Shown: positions 55,400 to 64,000 of the stretch, one piece after another
Layout of the letters: each line of letters opens with the position of its first letter
Numbering within the stretch: position 1 is the first letter of the stretch
Assembly (NCBI RefSeq): GCF_039871875.1
Contig: NZ_JBDPMD010000012.1
Coordinates: 1 to 64,000 of the forward strand
Source of the DNA: Sphaerisporangium sp039871875
GTDB lineage: Bacteria > Actinomycetota > Actinomycetes > Streptosporangiales > Streptosporangiaceae
Direction of reading: 5' to 3'
Length of the DNA stretch: 64,000 bases
The notes under the pieces: model-generated
Database searches by the model: none
Told to the model about the DNA's origin: nothing
The model's input: only the letters and a program-made list of their open reading frames with translations
Position numbers and translations under genes: made by a program

Positions 55400-56287
55400 A
55401 TGCCTCGTCCACGAGTGGGGCGGTTCGTCACGCCCGCGGCCGAAGCGGAGTACCGGCGGGTCTACCAGGCGGGCCTGGCCGCACTGCCCCCGCCCGCCGA
55501 GACACGCGACGTGCCGACACGCTTCGGGCGGGTGCGCGTGTACCGGTTCGGCGACGGCGACGGCCCGCCGCTGGTGCTGCTGCACGGCAGGGCCGCGACC
55601 AGCGTCATGTGGCTGCCCAACCTCGCGGCCCTCGCCGAGCGGCGCCGCGTGTACACGCTCGACCTGCTCGGCGAGGGGGGCCTCAGCGAGCAGACGGCGC
55701 CCATCGGCGGCCCCGACGACCAGGTCGCCTGGCTCACCGCCGTTCTCGACGGGCTCGGCGTCGGGACGTGCCACCTGGTGGGGGTGTCGATGGGGGGCTG
55801 GCTGGCCTGCGCCCAGGCGGTGCGCGCACCCGGGCACCTGGTGTCCCTCACCCTGCTCGACCCGGCCTGCACCCTCGGACGTGTCCCCTTCGAAGTGGTC
55901 CTGCGCACCATCCCGGCCGCCCTGCCCTTCACCGCGAGCTGGGGCATACCGAGCTTCGCGCGATGGGTGAACGGGGGCGAGCCGGTGCCGGACGACGACC
56001 CGGTGGCCCGGGTCATCAGCGCGAACCTGCGCCACTACCGCATCGCCCTGCCGCCCCCCGCGTACCCGGCGGACGATGATCTCCGCTCCATAACGGTCCC
56101 CACGTTGGCGGTGGTGGCCGGCCGCAGTGTCATCCACCACCCCCGCGAAGCCTTCGAACGCGCCCAGGCCCTCATCCCGCGTGTCCAGGCCGAGCTGTGG
56201 CCGCACGCCACCCACTCGATCGCGGGCCAGTGCGCCGCGGAGGTCAACGCCCGGGTGCTGGCCTTCACCGCCGGCGTCGACGCGTAA
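55400..56287 (+). CDS. Alpha/beta hydrolase
   Basis: A 295-residue hydrolase: LVLLHGRAATSVMWLPN around the oxyanion hole, nucleophile elbow GVSMGGW and a late WPHATHS with the catalytic His. The substrate is unknown. ATG at 55400 follows AAAGGAGG with 5-nt spacing; a GTG at 55394 is inside the ribosome site and less likely. Divergent TetR control suggests induction by a small molecule that the enzyme may act on. Confidence 0.9.
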   Translation: MPRPRVGRFVTPAAEAEYRRVYQAGLAALPPPAETRDVPTRFGRVRVYRFGDGDGPPLVLLHGRAATSVMWLPNLAALAERRRVYTLDLLGEGGLSEQTAPIGGPDDQVAWLTAVLDGLGVGTCHLVGVSMGGWLACAQAVRAPGHLVSLTLLDPACTLGRVPFEVVLRTIPAALPFTASWGIPSFARWVNGGEPVPDDDPVARVISANLRHYRIALPPPAYPADDDLRSITVPTLAVVAGRSVIHHPREAFERAQALIPRVQAELWPHATHSIAGQCAAEVNARVLAFTAGVDA

Positions 56288-56601
56288 GCCGGACGGCACG
56301 GCGCGGATGGCCCGCCTCGTCCGCGGGCTCGGCGACGTCCGCCGGGAACGCCGCGGGTGACGCATGCGTGGCCGGAGTTCTCATCCGGAACGTGAGTGAC
56401 GCCGCTGGAGCGGGCGCGGCTGGTCCGGCCGTCACGGTGGTCGTGCCGGTCCCGTCAGTCGTGCGTCAGCGCTCACAGCACGCTCCCGCCATCCCACCTC
56501 CTGTCGATGCCGTCCGGCTGAGGAACGCCGTCGTGTGACCCCCGCCGATGCCGCACGTGCCGCCGTGCGGCATCGGGGTGCTTCGTCAGGCCCTGCGTCG
56601 T

Positions 56602-56612
56602 CGAAAGTTTCG
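56602..56612. promoter_or_regulatory. CGAAAGTTTCG operator upstream of sugar transporter
   Basis: A perfect 11-bp palindrome centred on G56607, about 310 bp before the solute-binding protein start. The same word is known as a LacI-type operator at xylan-use genes in streptomycetes. TATAAA at 56640-56645 could be a -10 box downstream of it. Confidence 0.55.
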
Positions 56613-56792
56613 GATGAGCCGCCGATAGTTATTTGGGACTATAAAGACGCCGTGTTCGCAGGGTCAAGCCCGGTGGTTACGGAGAACACGGATCACGAGG
56701 GTTCCGTGCCGGATCGGATCGCCGTCAGCCGTCCACCGGGTGAGGTCACGGTGCGCCACGGTGCGGTGCCGCGCGGTGGCCGGACCGGTGTC

Positions 56793-56821
56793 TTGACGGA
56801 TAGTGGTGGTGATCCTAAGGT
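56793..56821 (+). promoter_or_regulatory. Candidate promoter of the second sugar ABC operon
   Basis: TTGACG (56793-56798) and TAAGGT (56816-56821) are 17 bp apart, giving a start near 56828 and a leader of about 95 nt before the ATG at 56922. Confidence 0.45.
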
Positions 56822-56921
56822 GAGCGCAAACATGGGATGTTAAGGGCTAGTTACAGGTGTTGTGCCGCCACCAGGTAGCCGTCCGGGGCAATATCGACGA
56901 CCTCACCTTGGAGCCGACATC

Positions 56922-58190
56922 ATGCTGAGATCCGCACCCCCCGTTTTGCTTGTCCTGGCTCTGGCCCTGACCGGATGTTCCAGCGGTTCCGCCACGCCCG
57001 AAGGCCAAGGAACCAACAGCAAGAACTTCGAGTTCTGGTCGTTCACCGGCATCGACCAGAAGAGGGACGTCGAGGACTACGAGAAGGCCAACCCCGGTGT
57101 CGACATCAAGCTGACGGAGGTCGGCGGCTCCCAGGAGACCGCGCAGGCGCTCACCACGGCGCTCGCCGGCGGCAAGGTGCCCGACCTCGTCCTCATCCAG
57201 GGCGACGACCTCCCGAAGTTCGTGGAGCAGCCGCAGAACTTCCACGATCTGCGGTCGCTGGGCGCGGACAAGATGGCCGGCGACTACCTCGACTGGGTGT
57301 GGAGCCAGAGCGTCGGCGCGAACGGCGAGGTCATCGGGGTGCCGACCGACGTCGGTGGCATGGCCATGGCCTACCGCAAGGATCTGTTCGCCGAGGCCGG
57401 CCTGCCCACCGACCGCGAGGAGGTGGGCAAGCTGTGGCCGACGTGGGACGCTCTCATCGAGACCGGCAAGAAGTACACGGCCAAGACCGGCAAGGCCTTC
57501 CTGGACAACGCGAACACCAGCATCTTCTACCAGGCGTCCAACCAGGGCCCGCAGAAGTTCTACGACAAGGACCGCAAGCTCGTCTACGCGACCAGCAAGC
57601 AGGTCAAGGACGCCTTCGACTACTCACTCAAGGCGATACAGGCGGGCATCACCGCCAAGCTGGGCTCGTTCACCGAGGGGTGGAGCGCCGCCATGAAGAA
57701 GGGGGACTTCGCGGCGATCGCGGCCCCGTCGTGGCTGCTCAACCAGATCCGCAACAACGCGCCGGACACCAAGGGCAAGTGGGACATCGCCACGATCCCC
57801 GGGGGGGCCGGCAACTGGGGTGGCAGCTACCTCGCCATCCCGAAGAACGCGAAGAACCCCCAGGCCGCGTGGCGCTACATCACGGCCACGCAGTCACCGA
57901 GCGCCCAGCTCGCTCACTTCGTCAAGGTGGGCTCCCTGCCCACGACGCCGTCGGTGTTCAAGGACCCGCAGCTCACAGGTAAGAAGGACCCCTTCTTCTC
58001 GGACGCGCCCATCGGAGTGATCTACACCAACTCCCTGCTCGGCCTCGAGCCGTTCTACATCGGCCCCGACAGCGGCGCCATCGGCCAGGAGCTCCAGAAC
58101 GCGCTGATCAACGTCGAGCAGGGCAAGGGTGACCCGGCGGCCGCCTGGACCTCCGCCCTGAACAACGTCAAGACCGCGATCGGCCAGTGA
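56922..58190 (+). CDS. Extracellular sugar-binding lipoprotein (CUT1 system)
   Basis: A 422-residue solute-binding protein with lipobox LTGC (signal MLRSAPPVLLVLALALTGCS) and a family-1 SBP fold (FWSFTGIDQKRDVEDYEKANPG, KVPDLVLIQGDD). It delivers a sugar or oligosaccharide to the two permeases downstream. ATG at 56922 follows GGAG; an upstream in-frame start is not needed. A strong hairpin at 58209-58235 separates it from the permease genes. Confidence 0.92.
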   Translation: MLRSAPPVLLVLALALTGCSSGSATPEGQGTNSKNFEFWSFTGIDQKRDVEDYEKANPGVDIKLTEVGGSQETAQALTTALAGGKVPDLVLIQGDDLPKFVEQPQNFHDLRSLGADKMAGDYLDWVWSQSVGANGEVIGVPTDVGGMAMAYRKDLFAEAGLPTDREEVGKLWPTWDALIETGKKYTAKTGKAFLDNANTSIFYQASNQGPQKFYDKDRKLVYATSKQVKDAFDYSLKAIQAGITAKLGSFTEGWSAAMKKGDFAAIAAPSWLLNQIRNNAPDTKGKWDIATIPGGAGNWGGSYLAIPKNAKNPQAAWRYITATQSPSAQLAHFVKVGSLPTTPSVFKDPQLTGKKDPFFSDAPIGVIYTNSLLGLEPFYIGPDSGAIGQELQNALINVEQGKGDPAAAWTSALNNVKTAIGQ

Positions 58191-58208
58191 CCCTCGGGTG
58201 GTACGCGC

Positions 58209-58235
58209 CGTGGCGCCCGGTCACCGGGCGCCACG
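58209..58235. terminator. Intra-operon hairpin after the binding-protein gene
   Basis: CGTGGCGCCCGG (58209-58220) and CCGGGCGCCACG (58224-58235) form a perfect 12-bp stem with a TCA loop, 19 bp after the binding-protein stop and 20 bp before the permease start. Such stems usually protect or attenuate mRNA so that binding protein is made in excess over permeases. Confidence 0.7.
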
Positions 58236-58254
58236 GGGGAGAAAGAGACAGCTC

Positions 58255-59202
58255 GTGACGACCGCACAGACCGTCCGCACGACACGTCCGACGCCGCCGA
58301 TCGCCACCTTGGTGCGGCGGCATCTCGGCGAGCGGCTCGCGCCGTACGCCTATATCGCGCCCTTCTTCCTGCTTTTCGCGATCTTCGGCCTCTTCCCGTT
58401 CCTCTTCACCTTCTACGTGGCCCTGTTCGACTGGAACCCGGTCGGGGACCACATCTACATCGGCGCGGACAACTTCACCCGCCTCCTGGACGACCCGCGG
58501 TTCTGGAACGCCGTCTACAACACCATCGGCATCTGGTTGCTCTCCACCGTGCCGCAACTGCTGGTGGCGCTCGGCCTCGCCCATCTGCTCAACCACACCC
58601 GGCTGCGCTTCGCCACCTTCTTCAGGATGTCGATGCTCGTGCCGTACATCACGTCGGTCGCCGCCACCGCGATCGTCTTCGCGCAGATGTTCGACCGCGA
58701 CTACGGCCTGCTCAACTGGCTGCTCGGCCTGCTCGGGTTCGAGCACATCGACTTCGTCTCCTCGACGTGGGGGAGCTGGGTGCTCATCGCCACGATGGTG
58801 ACATGGCGATGGTTCGGCTACACGGCGCTCCTCTACCTGGCCTCCCTGCAGGCCGTTCCCCGGGAGATCTACGAGGCGGCCTCGGTGGACGGCGCGAACG
58901 GCTGGCGGCAGTTCCTGCACATCACCGTGCCGTCCCTGCGTCCCGTGATCGTCTTCACCATCGTGACCTCCACCATCGGCGGCCTGCAGATCTTCGCCGA
59001 GCCCCTGCTGGTCGCGCGTTCCTCCCTCACCTGCGGGGCCGTCCGGCAGTGCCAGACGCTCACCCTCTTCCTCTACGAGCAGGGCTTCGGCCGGTTCGAG
59101 TTCGGGTACGGCGCGGCGATCGGCGTGGCGCTCTTCGTCATGATCGTCGCCCTCGCCGCCGTCAACTTCTTCCTCTCGACGCGCACCAGGGCGGAGCGAT
59201 GA
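58255..59202 (+). CDS. Sugar ABC transporter permease (MalF-like)
   Basis: A 315-residue six-helix permease: YAYIAPFFLLFAIFGLFPFLFTFYVALFDW opens the membrane domain, and the EAA loop is REIYEAASVDGANGWRQFLHITVPSLRP. GTG at 58255 has GAAAGAG upstream. The stop overlaps the next permease start. No ATPase gene follows, so a shared ATPase such as MsiK is expected elsewhere. Confidence 0.92.
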   Translation: MTTAQTVRTTRPTPPIATLVRRHLGERLAPYAYIAPFFLLFAIFGLFPFLFTFYVALFDWNPVGDHIYIGADNFTRLLDDPRFWNAVYNTIGIWLLSTVPQLLVALGLAHLLNHTRLRFATFFRMSMLVPYITSVAATAIVFAQMFDRDYGLLNWLLGLLGFEHIDFVSSTWGSWVLIATMVTWRWFGYTALLYLASLQAVPREIYEAASVDGANGWRQFLHITVPSLRPVIVFTIVTSTIGGLQIFAEPLLVARSSLTCGAVRQCQTLTLFLYEQGFGRFEFGYGAAIGVALFVMIVALAAVNFFLSTRTRAER

Positions 59203-60089
59203 TGACGACGACCCAGACACCCACGAGTGACGTCGTCGCGCCGGCCCGGCCGCCGGTGTCCCGGGGTCGCGTCGGCCGTGTCCGGTGGTGGGCCTACCTC
59301 CTGCTGATCATCGCCGCGTTCGCCTGCCTGTTCCCGTTGTACTGGATGTTCGTCGTCGCCACGACCGACACCGCCGCCGCGACGAAGTTGCCACCGGAGA
59401 TCCTGCCGGGTGGGAACTTCTTCAAACTGGCCAATCTGGTCTTCACCACGGTCCCGTTCGTGCAGGCGTTCCTGAACAGCGTCATCGTCGCGGGGGCCAT
59501 CGGGGTCGGGCACGCGATCCTCTGCTCCCTCGCCGGCTTCGCCTTCGCCAAGCTGAGGTTCCGCGGGCGCAACACGTTGTTCGTGCTTCTCGTCATCACC
59601 ATGACCGTGCCGACTCAGCTCGCCGTCATCCCGCAGTACATGATCATCTCCTGGCTCGGCTGGGTCGACACGCTCCAAGCCCTCGTCGTGCCGGGGCTCG
59701 CCAGCGCGTTCGGCATCTTCTGGATGAGACAGCACATCTCCTCCACGATCAGCGACGAGCTCCTCCAGGCCGCCCGGGTGGACGGCGCCAACTCCTGGCA
59801 GATGTACTGGAGGATCATCTTCCCCATCGTCCGTCCCGCGGCGTTCGTCCTCGGGCTGCTGGGGTTCGTCACCGCGTGGAACGACTTCCTGTGGCCGTTC
59901 ATCGTGCTGAAGTCGCCGGAGATGTACACGGTGCAGATCGCCATCAAGGCCCTGCAGAACAGCTTCGCCATCGACCTCGGCCTCGCCATGTCCGGCTCGT
60001 TCCTCGCGACGATCCCGCTGCTCCTGCTCTTCGTCGTGGTCGGCCGCAGGATGGTGTCGGGAATCATGGACGGCGCCTTCAAGGGCTGA
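59199..60089 (+). CDS. Sugar ABC transporter permease (MalG-like)
   Basis: A 296-residue partner permease with the EAA loop DELLQAARVDGANSWQMYWRIIFPIVRP and FVTAWNDFLWPFIVL, conserved in CUT1 MalG-type subunits. ATG at 59199 overlaps the preceding stop. This is the last gene of the SBP-permease-permease operon. Confidence 0.92.
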   Translation: MMTTTQTPTSDVVAPARPPVSRGRVGRVRWWAYLLLIIAAFACLFPLYWMFVVATTDTAAATKLPPEILPGGNFFKLANLVFTTVPFVQAFLNSVIVAGAIGVGHAILCSLAGFAFAKLRFRGRNTLFVLLVITMTVPTQLAVIPQYMIISWLGWVDTLQALVVPGLASAFGIFWMRQHISSTISDELLQAARVDGANSWQMYWRIIFPIVRPAAFVLGLLGFVTAWNDFLWPFIVLKSPEMYTVQIAIKALQNSFAIDLGLAMSGSFLATIPLLLLFVVVGRRMVSGIMDGAFKG

Positions 60090-60113
60090 GGAGCACTGCC
60101 GCGCCACGCACCT

Positions 60114-60235
60114 GAAACCTTTCCGGGCCGGGAGCTGAAAGTTTCGTCGTCAGGCCGGCCGAGGGTCGCCGCGTGCCTGGTCAGAGCGGTGCCGCGAGCG
60201 GGCTGAAACGTTTCCTTGCTCCTCCGAAACCTTGC
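60114..60235. promoter_or_regulatory. Cluster of four GAAAnnTTTC-type sites
   Basis: GAAACCTTTC (60114-60123), GAAAGTTTC (60137-60145), GAAACGTTTC (60205-60214, perfect palindrome) and GAAACCTTGC (60226-60235, 8 of 10) sit in the 279-bp gap between the permease stop and the SGNH hydrolase start. GAAACGTTTC is a typical LacI-family half-site pair. Repeated sites suggest cooperative repression of the downstream secreted enzyme. Confidence 0.6.
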
Positions 60236-60368
60236 TGAGACGATCACGGTCCATCGGCCACGGCGTCGCCGGGGCGGTCACTCCCGGCTCCCCGGAGACC
60301 GCCCGGCGTACCCCTGGGTGAACACCGCCCTTCGGGCACCTGTGCTGCGCGGGAAGGAACGAGCATTC

Positions 60369-61508
60369 ATGTCGAGGACCTCACATGTGATCGGCGGCCT
60401 GATCGCCGGGCTGGCGCTGTTGCTGGCGGCGGTGTTCGCGCCGGGGGTGGCCGGCGCCGAGTCCAACGGCGGCGTGCGGGTGATGCCGCTCGGTGACTCG
60501 ATCACCGACGGCTTCAACGTGCCGGGCGGGTACCGGATCAACCTGTGGCAGAGCCTGGTCTCGGGCGGCTACCGGGTCGACTTCGTCGGGTCGGGCTTCA
60601 ACGGCCCCTCCAGCCTGGGGGACCACGACCACGAGGGCCACTCGGGCTGGCGGATCGACCAGATCGACGCCCAGATCGTCAACTGGCTGCGCACCTACAC
60701 GCCGCGCACCGTGCTGCTGCACATCGGCACCAACGACATGTACAACTCCAGCGGCGCGCCCGCCCGGCTCGGCACCCTGCTCGACCGGATCTTCAGCACC
60801 GCGCCCGACACCTATGTGTTCGTCGCGACGATCATCCCGATGAGCGGCAGGGACAACGAGGTCCGCGGTTTCAACGCGGCCATCCCGGGCCTGGTGCAGA
60901 CCCGCGCCAACGCGGGCCGCCGCATCTACCTGGTCGACATGTACAGCCGCCTGACGACCTCCGACCTCGCCGACGGCGTCCACCCCAACGCCGGCGGCTA
61001 CAACAAGATGGCCGCCGCCTGGTACAGCGCCCTTCGTTCCGTCCCCGGCAGCCTCGAAGGCGGTTCGCCGACCCCCACCGCGACCCCCACCGTCACCCCC
61101 ACGGTGACCCCGACTCCCACCCCGACCTCCGGGACCTCGTTCCGGCTGCGTAACGAAGGCGCGGGCCGGTGCGTGGACTCGCCGAACAGCGCCACCGCCA
61201 ACGGCACCCAGCTCCAGGTCTACGACTGCCACACCAACGCCAACCAGAGGTTCACCCACACCTCCGGCCGGCAGTTGCAGCTCCTCGGCAAGTGCCTGGA
61301 CGTGCCGACCGGCGGGGGCTCGGGCACCCGCATCCAGCTCTACGACTGCCACACCGGCACCAACCAGCAGTGGGTGTTCAACTCCAACGGCACGGTGACC
61401 AGCGTCGCCAACAACCTGTGCCTCAGCGTCACCGGCACCGGAAACACCTCCGGCGTGACCGTCGCCACCTGCAACGGCCAGGCCACCCAGCGGTGGACCA
61501 GGGCGTAA
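60369..61508 (+). CDS. Secreted SGNH/GDSL hydrolase with C-terminal CBM13
   Basis: A 379-residue secreted esterase. After the signal peptide (VIGGLIAGLALLLAAVFAPG ... AGAES), block I is VMPLGDSITDGFN with the nucleophilic Ser; HIGTNDM is block III and DGVHPNAGGY carries the Asp/His of block V. A Thr/Pro linker (TPTATPTVTPTVTP) leads to a CBM13 trefoil (~residues 258-379). It may deacetylate plant or fungal polysaccharides. The operator cluster upstream and the nearby sugar transporter suggest a joint role in polysaccharide use. Confidence 0.92.
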   Translation: MSRTSHVIGGLIAGLALLLAAVFAPGVAGAESNGGVRVMPLGDSITDGFNVPGGYRINLWQSLVSGGYRVDFVGSGFNGPSSLGDHDHEGHSGWRIDQIDAQIVNWLRTYTPRTVLLHIGTNDMYNSSGAPARLGTLLDRIFSTAPDTYVFVATIIPMSGRDNEVRGFNAAIPGLVQTRANAGRRIYLVDMYSRLTTSDLADGVHPNAGGYNKMAAAWYSALRSVPGSLEGGSPTPTATPTVTPTVTPTPTPTSGTSFRLRNEGAGRCVDSPNSATANGTQLQVYDCHTNANQRFTHTSGRQLQLLGKCLDVPTGGGSGTRIQLYDCHTGTNQQWVFNSNGTVTSVANNLCLSVTGTGNTSGVTVATCNGQATQRWTRA

Positions 61509-61519
61509 GCCGGGTCGCG

Positions 61520-62176
61520 CTAGCCCAGGCGGTACCCCACCCCGGGGGTCGTGGTGATGACCCCCGGGGTGCCGAGTTTGCGGCGCAGGCGGCCGATCGT
61601 CACGGTGACGGTGTTGGTCAGCGGGTCGGCGTGTTCGTCCCAGACCTGTTCCAGGAGGTCCTCCGTGCTGAGGAACGCGGGGGCGGCGCGCAGGAGGGCC
61701 TCCAGCAGGGCGAACTCCTTGACCGAGAGGTCCAGCAGGCGGCCGTCGCGGGTGACGGTGCGCCGCAGCGGGTCCAGTTCGATGCCGGCCGCCTTCAGGA
61801 CGCGGGGGCGGGCCTGGGGGCGGCGGCGGGCCAGGGAGTGGATGCGCAGGACCAGCTCGGGGAAGTGGAACGGCTTGGCGAGGTAGTCGTCGGCGCCGAG
61901 GGTGAGGCCGCTGACGCGGTCGCCGGGGGAGCCGGCGGCGGTGAGCATCAGCACCATGACGCGGCCGTCCCTCTCGGTGATCATCTGGCAGAGGGTGTCG
62001 CCGTGGATGCCCGGCAGGTCGCGGTCGAGCACCACCACCTCGTAGGCGTTGACGTCCAGCTTCGCCGCGGCCTCCAGCCCGTCGTGCGCCACGTCCACGG
62101 CCATGCCCTGGTCGCGCAGCCCTTCGGCGAGGACGGCGGCGAGCGCGCGGGCGTCCTCGACGACGAGCACCCTCAT
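61520..62176 (-). CDS. OmpR-family response regulator
   Basis: A 218-residue regulator: receiver domain with acidic pocket VVEDARAL and phospho-Asp in VVLDRDLPG, Lys in YLAKPF, then a C-terminal winged helix (FALLEALLRAAPAFLSTEDLLEQVWD, TVTVTIGRLRRKLG). It is encoded just after its histidine kinase on the same strand. It converges on the SGNH hydrolase gene, 11 bp apart. Confidence 0.95.
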   Translation of the reverse strand: MRVLVVEDARALAAVLAEGLRDQGMAVDVAHDGLEAAAKLDVNAYEVVVLDRDLPGIHGDTLCQMITERDGRVMVLMLTAAGSPGDRVSGLTLGADDYLAKPFHFPELVLRIHSLARRRPQARPRVLKAAGIELDPLRRTVTRDGRLLDLSVKEFALLEALLRAAPAFLSTEDLLEQVWDEHADPLTNTVTVTIGRLRRKLGTPGVITTTPGVGYRLG

Positions 62177-62231
62177 GACCTGCTCCCGGGACCCGCGGGT
62201 GTCCCCGTGCCGGTGCGCGCGTCCGGCCGCC

Positions 62232-63386
62232 TCACGCCCGGACCTCCGCCCGCGCCAGGGGGAGCGCGACGGTCACCCGCAGCCCGCCCTCGGGGCGGGC
62301 CGTCAGCTCCAGGGTGCCGCCGTGGGCGGTGGCGACGGACGCGACGATGGACAGGCCGAGGCCGGAGCCGGTGTCGGAGCCGGTGCGGTCGGCGCCGAGG
62401 CGGCGGAACGGCTCGGACAGCAGGGCGACCTGCGCCTCGTCGAGCGGCTCGCCGCCGGACTCCACGACCAGGCGGGCCGTGCCGTCCCCGGCCGCGGTGG
62501 CGACCCTGATCCAGCCGCCGTCCTCGTTGTGGGTGATCGCGTTGTCGATCACGTTCCCGGCCATGCGGGACAGCAGCGTGCGGCTTCCCCGCACCCAGGC
62601 GTCGCCGCGCGTGTCGTCGTGGACGGTGAGGTCACGGGCCGCGATGTCGGCGGCGCGTCCGGCCAGCACCTCGCCCGCCACGCCGCCGAGCGAGACCGGC
62701 GCGTCGCCCGGCAGGTCGCCGTGCTGGGCGCGGGCCAGGGTGAGGAAACCCTCCAGCAGCCGGTCCACCTGGTCCAGCTCGGTGCGCAGCCGATCGGCCA
62801 GCGTCACCGTCTGTGCCGGGACCGGGCCGGGCTTGGCCACCGCCACGTCCAGGGACGCCCGCATCGTCGCCAGGGGGGTGCGCAGCTCGTGGGAGGCGTT
62901 GGCGACGAAGCGGCGCTGGGCGGCGAAGGACGCCTCCAGCCGTTCGAGCAGCTCGTCGATGGTGTCGGCGAGGTCCTTCACCTCGTCGGCGGGCCCCGGC
63001 ACGGCCAGCCGTTCGTGCAGGTTGTCCGCCGAGATGCGCCGGGTGGCCGCCGTGATCGTCCTGAGCGGCCGCAGCACCCGGCCCGCCACGACCCGCCCGA
63101 GCCCCGCCGACACCAGCCCCATGACGGCGAGCGCGAGCAGCGAACCGACGAGGAGCTGGCGCGACTGCGCGGCGTGCAGGCCCTCGAGCTGCGCCTGGAG
63201 CTGCGCGACATGCCGTAGCGCCGCCTCCGGCTGGGGCGGCTGCGGCTGCGGCGCGACCGTGGTGCTGCCCATCGCTCCCATGCCGAACAGGTTGGTGATG
63301 ATCAGCAACCCGGCGCCGGACAGCAGGAACAGTCCGCCGTACAGCGCGGTGAACCGCACCCGTACGGTGCGGGCGGGCAGTCTCAT
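62232..63386 (-). CDS. Sensor histidine kinase
   Basis: A 384-residue membrane kinase: helix 1 (residues ~10-32), an extracytoplasmic loop rich in Pro/Gln, helix 2 (~80-105), HAMP, H-box VANASHELRTPLATMR, N-box NVIDNAITHNED and GLGLSIVASVATAHGG. It phosphorylates the adjacent response regulator. It is divergent from the ABC ATPase gene, a layout common for antibiotic-sensing systems. Confidence 0.95.
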   Translation of the reverse strand: MRLPARTVRVRFTALYGGLFLLSGAGLLIITNLFGMGAMGSTTVAPQPQPPQPEAALRHVAQLQAQLEGLHAAQSRQLLVGSLLALAVMGLVSAGLGRVVAGRVLRPLRTITAATRRISADNLHERLAVPGPADEVKDLADTIDELLERLEASFAAQRRFVANASHELRTPLATMRASLDVAVAKPGPVPAQTVTLADRLRTELDQVDRLLEGFLTLARAQHGDLPGDAPVSLGGVAGEVLAGRAADIAARDLTVHDDTRGDAWVRGSRTLLSRMAGNVIDNAITHNEDGGWIRVATAAGDGTARLVVESGGEPLDEAQVALLSEPFRRLGADRTGSDTGSGLGLSIVASVATAHGGTLELTARPEGGLRVTVALPLARAEVRA

Positions 63387-63478
63387 CGGTCGTCTCCCCA
63401 GAGGTCGTGCTGGGTACCAGCATGCCGGGTCCCGCCTAACAGGGGCATGACAGCGGCCGTTCTGCCGTCGTTACCGGC

Positions 63479-64000
63479 ATGTCCGTAGAAATCCTCGTCA
63501 TGGAAGCGACCATCGAAGTCAACGGCCTGCGCAAGCGCTACGGCCCCGCCGTGGCCCTGGACGGCATGTCCTTCACCGTGCGGCCCGGCCACGTCACCGG
63601 GTTCGCCGGCCCCAACGGCGCCGGCAAGTCCACCGCGATGCGGATCATCCTCGGCCTGGCCGCGCCCGACGCCGGCACCGCCCTGATCGGCGGCAGGCCG
63701 TACCGGAGCCTGCGCCGGCCCCTCACCCACGTCGGGGCGCTGCTCGACGCGGGCGCCCCGCAGCCGTCCCGTAAGGCGCGTGACCACCTGCTGTGGCTGG
63801 CTCACTCGCAGGGCCTGCCCGCGTCCCGGGTGGACGAGGTGCTCGGCCTCGCGGGGCTGGGGGAGGTGGCCCGGCGCAGGACAGGCGGCTTCTCCCTGGG
63901 CATGCGGCAGCGGCTCGGTGTCGCGGCGGCCCTGCTCGGCGACCCGTCCGTGCTCGTGCTCGACGAACCGTTCAACGGCCTGGACCCCGAAGGCATCGTG
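63479..64000 (+). CDS. ABC transporter ATP-binding protein, drug-export type (partial)
   Basis: The first 174 codons of an ATPase cut by the window end. Walker A GPNGAGKST, signature SLGMRQRLG and Walker B VLVLDEPFNGLDP are present and in order, as in BcrA/DrrA-type exporters. Start may be ATG 63479 or the in-frame ATG 63500 (MEATIEVNGLRKRYG); neither has a clear ribosome site. It is divergent from the two-component system, which may control it. Confidence 0.88.
   Translation, partial: MSVEILVMEATIEVNGLRKRYGPAVALDGMSFTVRPGHVTGFAGPNGAGKSTAMRIILGLAAPDAGTALIGGRPYRSLRRPLTHVGALLDAGAPQPSRKARDHLLWLAHSQGLPASRVDEVLGLAGLGEVARRRTGGFSLGMRQRLGVAAALLGDPSVLVLDEPFNGLDPEGIV

Larger units (their letters stand above)
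56288..56921. other. 634-bp intergenic region without a supported gene
   Basis: This gap holds the CGAAAGTTTCG palindrome (56602-56612), a TATAAA at 56640-56645 and the promoter at 56793-56821. An open frame from 56535 to 56843 has no family resemblance and no ribosome site. The region is less GC-rich than its flanks around 56620-56660. Confidence 0.6.

Noticed and set aside
56535..56843. 102-codon frame in the gap before the sugar-binding gene
   Set aside because: No recognisable family, no ribosome site, and it covers the operator and promoter elements.

Overview
The window is a very GC-rich stretch of actinomycete chromosome. It carries the whole marker set of the actinobacterial Pup-proteasome neighbourhood: pup, prcB, prcA, pafA, pafB, pafC, tatA, tatC, a Ski2-like helicase (helY), a stand-alone 5'-3' exonuclease and a PepE/PepQ-like peptidase. 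The order from pafB onward follows the mycobacterial Rv2096c-Rv2089c block. Gene content (carbohydrate ABC systems without their own ATPase, CBM13 enzymes, an FxSxx-type peptide locus) fits a filamentous soil actinomycete, perhaps Streptosporangiales; that placement is an inference. Several genes look leaderless, with a -10 box 6-8 nt before the start codon.

Layout. 1-240: 16-bp tandem repeats and a strong palindrome. 241-2135: soluble Ser/Thr kinase, a four-helix membrane protein with a palindromic operator, and pup. 2398-10693 (minus strand): a translationally coupled sugar ABC transporter with a PHP phosphoesterase, followed by a GH38 alpha-mannosidase. This block separates pup from prcB. 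10917-15187: prcB, prcA, pafA and an FKBP lipoprotein. 15190-16020: non-coding 71-bp and 116-bp tandem repeats. 16020-29397: a DUF3866-like protein, pafB, pafC, a small membrane protein, tatA, tatC, a diacylglycerol-kinase family protein, helY, amidase, exonuclease, M24 peptidase and acyl-CoA dehydrogenase.

29394-42729 is the accessory island and the most interesting part. It holds a TPR protein that stops where a CHAT domain would be expected, a PTP-like phosphatase, an nSTAND-TPR ATPase, a 61-residue FxSxx-like peptide, an NB-ARC-TPR protein of the FxsT type, an NB-ARC protein with a C-terminal SIR2-like domain, an HExxH peptide hydroxylase and an FxsB-type radical SAM/SPASM enzyme. I read it as a peptide-modification (RiPP) locus physically merged with three NLR-like STAND ATPases. 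The precursor has a displaced FxS motif and a C-terminal extension. The SIR2-like domain has Asp and Gln where the catalytic Asn and His are expected.

42950-64000: ArsR/SRPBCC pair, lytic transglycosylase, ROK regulator, GH18 chitinase and GH30 hydrolase with near-identical CBM13 modules, M28 peptidase, FG-GAP lipoprotein, YCII plus ECF sigma factor, TetR plus alpha/beta hydrolase, a second sugar ABC system lacking an ATPase, an SGNH hydrolase with CBM13, a two-component system and the start of a drug-type ABC ATPase. GAAAnTTTC-type palindromes recur near the chitinase, the second sugar transporter and the SGNH hydrolase and may mark a shared carbohydrate regulon. No tRNA, rRNA, CRISPR array, transposase or integrase was recognised.
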